From positions 62,001 to 126,000 of the forward strand of contig NZ_JBIQWA010000008.1 of NCBI RefSeq assembly GCF_046591575.1: 64,000 bases of DNA. The letters run 5' to 3'. The position numbers and the translations under genes were made by a program. Of this stretch, positions 58,358 through 64,000 are shown in pieces. The notes beneath the pieces are model-generated. The model made no database searches, was not told the origin of the DNA, and saw only the letters and a program-made list of their open reading frames with translations. Source of the DNA: Marivita sp046591575 (lineage in GTDB: Bacteria > Pseudomonadota > Alphaproteobacteria > Rhodobacterales > Rhodobacteraceae). Within the stretch, counting starts at the first letter, position 1; the number at the start of each line of letters is the position of its first letter.

Positions 58358-60162
58358 CCGCGCGTGTCTGGGGCGGCAGGCTTGTGCTGTCGCTTGGAAC
58401 CGTCGGGATTTTTTTGGTGATGCTCTTTGCGCTTGGGCCGGTCCATGAAGCACCGCCCGGCGCGGTGGTCATCGACCAGGTAACGTCCTGCGACGGGCTT
58501 GTGCCGGATGGCCCCTGCGACGGGCCAGCAGTGACGCTTCCCTTACTGGGCGAAATCGAGACGAAACTGCGTGTGAGGGCCGTGGTTCCGGTGCCCGATG
58601 TCGACGACGCGGGTCCGCTGGCGCTCTACTTTCCGCGCTTTGCCGATGGGCTTGATGTCTATCTTGATGGCGCGCTCATTTTGCGCACCGCGCCCGAAGG
58701 CGGGCCCTATTGGCATTGGAGCGCGCCGTCCCATGTGCGCATCCCGCAAGAGATGGTGACGGGTCCCGGCGTGACGCTCGATATAATCATCCATAGCGCA
58801 CCGCTCTTTCCGCCGATGCTGGCACCGTTCCAGTTCGGCCCGGACCGGGTGCTGAGCCAATCCTTTGAACACCGCGCGCGGCTGACAGTGGATGTCGCGT
58901 GGTTCGGACTGTTGCTGGCACTTTTGTGCACCATTGGGCTAAGTGTTTTGGCCGTCGTGCGGCGGCGCGACAGGGTTTATCACTGGGCCGCCTTCGCAGG
59001 GGCGGCGACCACGGTCCTGAGCCTGCATTACCTGGGTCAGAACCCGCCGGTGCCCGATGCGGTCTGGATGGTGATCTGGACCGCTACGGTGCCGTTTCTC
59101 GTGGCCAGCCTGCACCGCTTTATCCGCCGCTTTTTGCGGCGTCGCACGGATACGGCCGAGCGGGTGACGTTGGGCTATGCGGTGGTGGCGCTGATTGTCA
59201 TGGCGCTGACGCCCGAACCTTATCTTTTGATCATGTCGGCGTTGGTGCAATGCGGGATGCTGGGGATCACGTTCTACCTGCTGTCCATCCTGATCCGCGA
59301 CCGCCGCTTCACCACGCCGGGCCGTTTTGCCACGCTTTACGGCGCAGCCTCTCTGACGGCGGCGCTGGCCACACATGACGCGATGTTCCTCTATCTGTCG
59401 CCGCCGCCCGTAGACATGCAGCTGGGGCAGTTCATGCCGCTGGTTTTCATGTTCGTCACTGGCTGGCTGGTGGTGGTGCAGCTGGTCACTGCGCTTGCTC
59501 GGCAGGAGGCGCTGTCGGACCGGATGCGCGGGCGGATCATCGAACGCACCCGCGCGCTGCGTCAGACCGCCCGCCAACTTGAGGCCAGCGAACGCGAAGC
59601 TCTGCTGGCGCAGGAGCGGCAGCGGATCATGATGGATCTGCATGACGGGGTGGGCGGGCATCTGGCCAATGCGCTGGCCGGGCTGCGCCAGTCGCCGCTG
59701 CCCGATCTGCATCTGCGCGAGGTTCTTGAAGAGGCGCAGACCGATCTGGGGCTTATGGTCGACAGTCTTTACAATCCTGGCGACGTGGTCAGCCTTCTGG
59801 GCGCCTTGCGCGCCCGGATCGAACCGATGCTGGAGCGGCAGGGCGTTGTCTTTGATTGGCAGGTAGAGGAAACCCCGCGTCTGCCGAACCCAACGCCGAC
59901 CAGCAATATCAACCTGTTGCGCATCGTGCAGGAGTTCATCACAAACGTTTTGAAACATGCTGACGCAGACTGCATTACCGTGATCACCGGGCGGTCGCAT
60001 ATTCTGTTAAAGGATGACGGCAAAGGCTTTGACGTGGCGGCGGCGCAGGGGCAGGGGCACGGTTTACGCTCTCAAGCACGCCGCGCCGGGGCTATTGGAG
60101 CCCGCCTGACGCTGGAAAGTGATGCAGAGGGAAGCCGTCTGTTTCTTGGGTGGGGGTCTTAG
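58354..60162 (+). CDS. Membrane sensor histidine kinase (HisKA_3 type)
   Basis: 602-aa kinase. After one N-terminal helix (about 10-28) comes an extracytoplasmic domain of about 150 residues, then about seven membrane helices (180-390), an arrangement like 7TMR-DISM receptors. The cytoplasmic part has the HisKA_3 dimerisation helix with phospho-His H430 (ERQRIMMDLHDGVGGHLANALAG), and an ATPase domain with N-box NLLRIVQEFITNVLKHADAD and G1 box KDDGKGFD. It overlaps the response regulator by ATGA and is its clear partner. The signal is unknown; 7TMR-DISM sensors often bind carbohydrates or related molecules. Confidence 0.88.
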   Translation: MTARVWGGRLVLSLGTVGIFLVMLFALGPVHEAPPGAVVIDQVTSCDGLVPDGPCDGPAVTLPLLGEIETKLRVRAVVPVPDVDDAGPLALYFPRFADGLDVYLDGALILRTAPEGGPYWHWSAPSHVRIPQEMVTGPGVTLDIIIHSAPLFPPMLAPFQFGPDRVLSQSFEHRARLTVDVAWFGLLLALLCTIGLSVLAVVRRRDRVYHWAAFAGAATTVLSLHYLGQNPPVPDAVWMVIWTATVPFLVASLHRFIRRFLRRRTDTAERVTLGYAVVALIVMALTPEPYLLIMSALVQCGMLGITFYLLSILIRDRRFTTPGRFATLYGAASLTAALATHDAMFLYLSPPPVDMQLGQFMPLVFMFVTGWLVVVQLVTALARQEALSDRMRGRIIERTRALRQTARQLEASEREALLAQERQRIMMDLHDGVGGHLANALAGLRQSPLPDLHLREVLEEAQTDLGLMVDSLYNPGDVVSLLGALRARIEPMLERQGVVFDWQVEETPRLPNPTPTSNINLLRIVQEFITNVLKHADADCITVITGRSHILLKDDGKGFDVAAAQGQGHGLRSQARRAGAIGARLTLESDAEGSRLFLGWGS

Positions 60163-60341
60163 GCCGTCTATTTTCTTGCTTGCTTTTTAATGTTCTCAGG
60201 CGGGTAAATTGCCGAAACTCAATGAATCCATCGATACCAATGTGGCGCATATTATGTATCTTTTGTGTCTTGCGCGATATCTAAATAGCCCATCCTAAGA
60301 GGCAGGTGACTGGCGCGGGGAAACAGGCGGAAAGTCAGGAC

Positions 60342-61148
60342 ATGAACTGCGAACGTAAAGTGGAGTGGGAGAGGACGGGCGCAGAGACCGTTCCATCAAC
60401 GTGGGAAACACGCGTCAATAGACCGTGCAACGTGTCGTCGAGGGCCGAGCCAGGGCGCTCGTCATCGCAAGATCTGGGCGATCTTTCCGATCTGGACGAC
60501 GATGTTTGTTCAGCGTTGCTGGCAAATGCGCGGACAAAAGATCTCGAGGCCAATGCGGTGATCTATTTCCAGGAGGATGCGACCGAATATCTTTATATCC
60601 TGCTGAGCGGTCATATCCGTCTGACCTATATCGGCGAGGATGGGTTTGTCACGCTTTACAACATCATCTCCGCCGGGCGCAGCTTTGGGGAATCGGGGCT
60701 GCTCGACAATCTGCCGCATTGCGACACCGCCTCCACCATCGGGCCTGCGCGTGTCATGGGGATCGATGCGAGCTGGATCAGACAAGACGGCGCGGCGCAG
60801 GCCGCGGTGCGGCAGGCGCTGGCGCAGCTTGTGGCGCAGCGCTATCGCCAGCACATGCAATTCACCCGTGCGCTTTACTTTCCGAGCCTGAGCCAGAGGC
60901 TTGCCTATCTTCTGGGCGGTCTGCTCGATGCGATGGGCAACGATCTGGCCTATCGCGGATCCCGGGTTCTGTGCCTTGGCCCCGAAGTGACGCAGCGCGA
61001 TCTGGGCGTCATGGCGCGCGGCACGCGGGAGAATGTGAACAAGACCCTGCGCCGCTGGCAAAAGGACGGCATCCTCGCGCTTGAGGATCGGCACATCATC
61101 GTGCTGGACCGCGACAGGCTGGATAACCTCGCCATCAACCTCGATTAA
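60342..61148 (+). CDS. Crp/Fnr-family transcriptional regulator
   Basis: 268-aa regulator. The cyclic-nucleotide-binding-like domain (about 60-160: LEANAVIYFQEDATEYLYILLSGHIRLTYIGEDGFVTLYNIISAGRSFGESGLLDNLPHCDTAST) precedes a C-terminal HTH (VTQRDLGVMARGTRENVNKTLRRWQKDGILALEDRHIIVLD). No Fnr-type Cys cluster is present, so oxygen sensing by Fe-S is unlikely. The N-terminal 50 residues are low-complexity; the start could also be GTG 60306. Its end overlaps sctT by 4 bases, tail to tail. Likely a regulator of the type III locus or of the two-component pair. Confidence 0.82.
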   Translation: MNCERKVEWERTGAETVPSTWETRVNRPCNVSSRAEPGRSSSQDLGDLSDLDDDVCSALLANARTKDLEANAVIYFQEDATEYLYILLSGHIRLTYIGEDGFVTLYNIISAGRSFGESGLLDNLPHCDTASTIGPARVMGIDASWIRQDGAAQAAVRQALAQLVAQRYRQHMQFTRALYFPSLSQRLAYLLGGLLDAMGNDLAYRGSRVLCLGPEVTQRDLGVMARGTRENVNKTLRRWQKDGILALEDRHIIVLDRDRLDNLAINLD

Positions 61149-62032
61149 CGCAGGCCGGTTCCGGCCTCCAGGATCGACCAGAGCCGCGCCATCCATGCCT
61201 CAAGATCGCCCGCTTCGCCAAGGGCCTGGCGCATCAGGATCGGCAGGTAGAAGATCAGCAGAAACACCGCGATACCCGATTTGATCGGCATCGCGAGGAT
61301 AAAGACCTGAACCTGCGGCGCAAAGCGCGACACCAGCGCAAGCGCGAATTCCGCGAGAAACATCACCGCGATGATCGGCGCGGCGTATATGAACATCAGC
61401 CGCATCCCCAGATCGAGCAGGGCAAAGATCGTCGCCGGGAAATCCTCGGCAAAGACGGGCAGCATGCGCGTGACGGGCCAGATCTGGAACGAATTGTAAA
61501 GCAGCCCGACGATCACGGTAAACCCGCCCACGGCAAAGAAATATGTGATGAACCCCTGGCTGAAGAGCAGCCCCAGAGGCGAGCTTTCATGCCCCTGAAG
61601 CGGATCGATCGACGCCGCGATGGCCGCGCCGCGCTGGTTGTCGATGAAGGCGCCCGCCGCCTGCACCGCCCAGAACACCCATGTCACGAAGAAGCCCATG
61701 ACAAAGCCGATGGCGAACTCCTTGGCGAAATAAAGCAGCAAGCGCGCCACCTCGCCTTCGATCAGCGTTTGCGCTTGCGGCGCGACCACGGGCGTGATGG
61801 GAAGTGCGATGACAAGGATCGACGCCGTGCGCGCAAGGCGCGGCACCGCCGTGGGCGGCAAAAGCTGGGACGCCGCGATAAACGCATAGGCGCGCGGCAG
61901 GCACAGAAGAAAGCCCAGAAGCCAGCCTTCGAAGCCGCGAAACATCATCACGGCGGTGGACATCGCGGCGGCGAGGTCAGTCTGGGCGGTGGTCGGGTCC
62001 AAGCGCGGCTCCTGAAGCGGTGGTCCTTTCAT
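61145..62032 (-). CDS. sctT: Type III secretion export apparatus protein SctT (YscT/SpaR/FliR family)
   Basis: 295-aa integral membrane protein of the FliR/SctT family with about six to eight helices. It has the family motif region DNQRGAAIAASIDPLQGHESSPLGLLFSQGFITYFFAVGGF and a C-terminal hydrophobic block, AMPIKSGIAVFLLIFYLPILM. The SPLGLLFSQ part points to the injectisome SctT rather than the flagellar FliR. The frame continues upstream to 62365, but that overlaps the gatekeeper; the start at MKGPPLQEP gives the usual length, although MSTAVMMF 23 residues later is possible. It is the inner core of the T3SS export gate. Confidence 0.82.
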   Translation of the reverse strand: MKGPPLQEPRLDPTTAQTDLAAAMSTAVMMFRGFEGWLLGFLLCLPRAYAFIAASQLLPPTAVPRLARTASILVIALPITPVVAPQAQTLIEGEVARLLLYFAKEFAIGFVMGFFVTWVFWAVQAAGAFIDNQRGAAIAASIDPLQGHESSPLGLLFSQGFITYFFAVGGFTVIVGLLYNSFQIWPVTRMLPVFAEDFPATIFALLDLGMRLMFIYAAPIIAVMFLAEFALALVSRFAPQVQVFILAMPIKSGIAVFLLIFYLPILMRQALGEAGDLEAWMARLWSILEAGTGLR

Positions 62033-62132
62033 AGCGCGGGACGCGGGGCGCTCTGTGCCAACCGACACGGGCGGGCGTGGCCGGGCCGGGCAGGGTAGGG
62101 GCGTTCGAGTCACCGCTGCCCGAGGAACGCCT

Positions 62133-63305
62133 ATGTCCATCACCGCCCCGCGCGAGGTTATCCAGACACAGATCGCCACCCATAACGCCGCCTCTCCGGT
62201 GGGGGCCGAGATCATGGCGGGCCGCGCGCGTGGATCGGGGGAGGCGGTGATGGTCTCGACCGCCGCTGCCGATATCACCGACGCGCTGGAAGAATTGGGC
62301 ATGGCCGCGTCGAACCGCGCCAAGGTGGACCTTGACAAGGTCAAGGTGCGCAAGGGCGCGGGCACCGACCTTGATGCGTTGGGGCGGATTGCCGACTATC
62401 TCGACAAGCTGCCGAACCTGCCCAAGGATCAGGCGCTGCGCGATCTGGTCGCCAAGTTCAACAAGTTCGAGGAGTATTTCCGCCGCGGCGCGACGGGCGA
62501 CGATCTGCCAAGCGCCGATGATCTGCGTGCGCTTCTGGCGGAATACGATGGCGATATCGCGCACCGCTTTGCGGCCCTTGAAACAGTGCGCGACGTGGCC
62601 GCGACCTCGGGCGCGCCCGCCGCCTATCTGGCGCTGCTCGATGAATTGCGCGCCGAGATGCGCCAGCCCGATCTGGCGCGCGACATCGCCGCCGGGTTCG
62701 CCGCCGCCCCCGAGGCTGCTCACGCCGCCGAAGGGCTGGGCGCGACCCCGCAGGACTATCGCGACAGCTACCGCGCGATGCTGCGCGACACGCCCGATGC
62801 CGGGCGCATCTTTGCCGCGCTGCGCGACTTTTCCCTGACCGAAAAGCTCGAAGCGGTGCTCGACAGTTTCATCCGCGTTGCGGGCGATGACATGGCCAGT
62901 TTCGGCCCCTCGACCGAGCCTGCGCAGTTGGGCGGGGTGTTGACCGAACTGTCGCGGCTCAAGCAGATGCGCACGGTGCTGGATGCCTCGACCGAGGCAA
63001 TTGGCAAGATCGACCGCATGTTCGGTGCCGATGACGCCCGCCCCGATGCCACCGATCTGGCGGGCCGCGTTCTGGGCTTTGCCGGGGCACCCGTGGCCAG
63101 CCTGCAGGGCGCGCGCGGCCTGATCGACGGGTTCGGGCCGGAGCCTGCCGACCTGCCGGTCGCCGCCGTCAACCTCGTGCGCGATCTGCACGCCGCCATG
63201 CCCGATGCGCTTTTGCCCGACGGCCAGCGCGAACCGCAGGCGCGGGTGCTGCTGACGCTGTCGGACCAGGTTGTCGAACAGGAGGAAGCCAGCTATGGCG
63301 CATGA
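62133..63305 (+). CDS. sctW: Type III secretion gatekeeper SctW (SepL/TyeA/HrpJ family)
   Basis: 390-aa helical protein matching the SepL/YopN-TyeA/HrpJ family that controls the order of translocator and effector export. Conserved features are SGEAVMVSTAAADITDALEELGM, LNKF-type FNKFEEYF, a central DDLRALLAEYDGDIAHRFAALETVRDV and a C-terminal TyeA-like part (LSRLKQMRTVLDAS onward). GAGGAA lies five bases before the start. It is divergent from sctT and followed by two chaperone genes. The assignment is from overall pattern; individual motifs are weakly conserved in this family. Confidence 0.72.
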   Translation: MSITAPREVIQTQIATHNAASPVGAEIMAGRARGSGEAVMVSTAAADITDALEELGMAASNRAKVDLDKVKVRKGAGTDLDALGRIADYLDKLPNLPKDQALRDLVAKFNKFEEYFRRGATGDDLPSADDLRALLAEYDGDIAHRFAALETVRDVAATSGAPAAYLALLDELRAEMRQPDLARDIAAGFAAAPEAAHAAEGLGATPQDYRDSYRAMLRDTPDAGRIFAALRDFSLTEKLEAVLDSFIRVAGDDMASFGPSTEPAQLGGVLTELSRLKQMRTVLDASTEAIGKIDRMFGADDARPDATDLAGRVLGFAGAPVASLQGARGLIDGFGPEPADLPVAAVNLVRDLHAAMPDALLPDGQREPQARVLLTLSDQVVEQEEASYGA

Positions 63306-63328
63306 TGTCTTGAAAGGGAGGGTCTGAC

Positions 63329-63709
63329 ATGCCCCACCTCGATGCCGCGCAGGCCGATGCCGTTGCCGCCTTTGCCGCCCAGATGGGGCTGGAGGCCGCG
63401 CCCGATGCCTCGGGCGGCTACAGTTTCGCCTTTGAAAAGGCCGGTCGGCTGAGCATCCTTGCGGGTGAAAACGGCGATGTGCTGGTCAGCCTGACGCGCC
63501 CGGTGATCCTGCAAGACCTGATCGGCAAGGGCGCGGCGCTGGCCGCCGGTGGCTTTCACGCAGCCCTTGGCCTGACCGCCATGCCGGGGCTGACGCGCAC
63601 CGATCAGCCGGTGCTGACGCTCGCCTTCCCGCCGCGCGGGTTCGACCTGCCGACGCTGGATGCGGGCTTCACCGCGCTGGACGGGCTCTTCACGCAGGCG
63701 GGCCTGTGA
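63329..63709 (+). CDS. Type III secretion chaperone (CesT-like fold)
   Basis: 126-aa acidic protein with an alpha-beta pattern of class I T3SS chaperones: an initial helix (AAQADAVAAFAAQMGLE), beta strands (GYSFAFEKAGRLSILAGENGDVLVSLTRPV), and a final helix (LDAGFTALDGLFTQAGL). GGGAGG precedes the start, 23 bases after sctW. In T3SS loci a chaperone at this place often serves the gatekeeper. Primary sequence is weakly conserved, so the call leans on context. Confidence 0.6.
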   Translation: MPHLDAAQADAVAAFAAQMGLEAAPDASGGYSFAFEKAGRLSILAGENGDVLVSLTRPVILQDLIGKGAALAAGGFHAALGLTAMPGLTRTDQPVLTLAFPPRGFDLPTLDAGFTALDGLFTQAGL

Positions 63710-63795
63710 GCGGCGCTGTGCCTTCCGGCACAACCGGCGGTCTGCGCATCGGGCAGGATCACACGCAACAACATGGTGATACGAGGATTCTCTGA

Positions 63796-64000
63796 ATGGC
63801 GCTACTCGACGATCTGCCCTTCGAAGGCACCGACCCGCAAGAGGTCGCGGAGCTTGTCGCCCCGCTGCTCGAAACGGTCGAGCACTCGATGGATGAGGAC
63901 AACCCCCTGCGAGACCGGCTTCAACGGATGCGGAACGGCGAAACGCCGGCACAGATCATGGGCCTGACGGCGGACGATCTGGATGTGCTTTACGGCATGG
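63796..64000 (+). CDS. SycD/LcrH-like class II chaperone, partial at window end
   Basis: Open frame running off the window after 68 residues: MALLDDLPFEGTDPQEV at the start and IMGLTADDLDVLYGM at the end. That last part resembles the segment before the first TPR helix of SycD/LcrH/SctG chaperones, which bind translocator proteins. Without the TPR region the call remains tentative. It is 86 bases after the preceding chaperone gene. Confidence 0.5.
   Translation, partial: MALLDDLPFEGTDPQEVAELVAPLLETVEHSMDEDNPLRDRLQRMRNGETPAQIMGLTADDLDVLYGM

Noticed and set aside
61977..63191. 404-aa minus-strand frame opposite sctW
   Set aside because: Composition is rich in Arg, Gly and His, typical of antisense frames in G+C-rich DNA; the plus-strand gatekeeper is better supported.
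1..64000. CRISPR arrays, rRNA, tRNA or intact insertion sequences
   Set aside because: No regularly spaced repeats, RNA-gene signatures or transposase genes were recognised anywhere in the window, though a covariance-model search was not possible.

Overview
The window looks like part of a large extrachromosomal replicon (plasmid or chromid) of a marine alphaproteobacterium of the Roseobacter group (Rhodobacterales). The main evidence is a repABC replication/partition operon of roseobacterial type, a second repAB pair, and gene content typical of methylamine-using roseobacters. No rRNA, tRNA, CRISPR array or intact insertion sequence was recognised.

Region 1 (1-28.4 kb) is a nearly uninterrupted one-carbon island. 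It starts with the N-methylglutamate pathway for monomethylamine (mgsABC, gmaS). A serine-cycle block follows. The leftward operon sga-mtkA-mtkB-hprA-ppc-glyA is divergent from a LuxR-type regulator, malyl-CoA lyase (mcl) and glycerate kinase (gck). With a housekeeping enolase and malate dehydrogenase from elsewhere, these genes complete the serine cycle. Then come a truncated globin, a DUF1989-GcvT fusion that may be a folate-dependent demethylase, a DMT permease, two folD genes in tandem, formate-THF ligase (fhs) and a two-subunit NAD-dependent formate dehydrogenase. Together they describe methylamine uptake into glutamate derivatives, C1 transfer to THF, oxidation through formate to CO2, and assimilation through serine. 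N-methylglutamate dehydrogenase is not in the window and may lie just upstream.

Region 2 (28.4-32.5 kb) is the repABC operon on the minus strand, with two copies of a 16-bp perfect palindrome (candidate parS), a terminator-like hairpin between repB and repC, and a DnaA box plus a long inverted repeat upstream of repA.

Region 3 (32.5-44.2 kb) is accessory. It holds a compact operon of a Cys-rich MarR regulator, an Mrp-DUF971 ATPase and a multidomain Nfu-like protein (Fe-S cluster theme), a PAP2 phosphatase, a gluzincin peptidase, and a TRAP transporter next to a TetR regulator and an amidase. A ParDE-type toxin-antitoxin pair closes the region.

Region 4 (44.2-47.5 kb) is a second repAB pair with its own palindrome but no repC.

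Region 5 (47.5-57 kb) has an AraC regulator followed by two exported-protein genes whose promoter regions are near-copies of each other, a decayed response regulator, and an iron-type cluster (HemP, two imelysins, a di-haem DUF1111 protein, DUF1513).

Region 6 (57.6-64 kb) is visibly more G+C-rich. It encodes a response regulator/sensor kinase pair, a Crp/Fnr regulator, and the edge of a type III secretion locus (SctT, gatekeeper SctW, a chaperone, and the start of a SycD/LcrH-like chaperone) that continues past the window.
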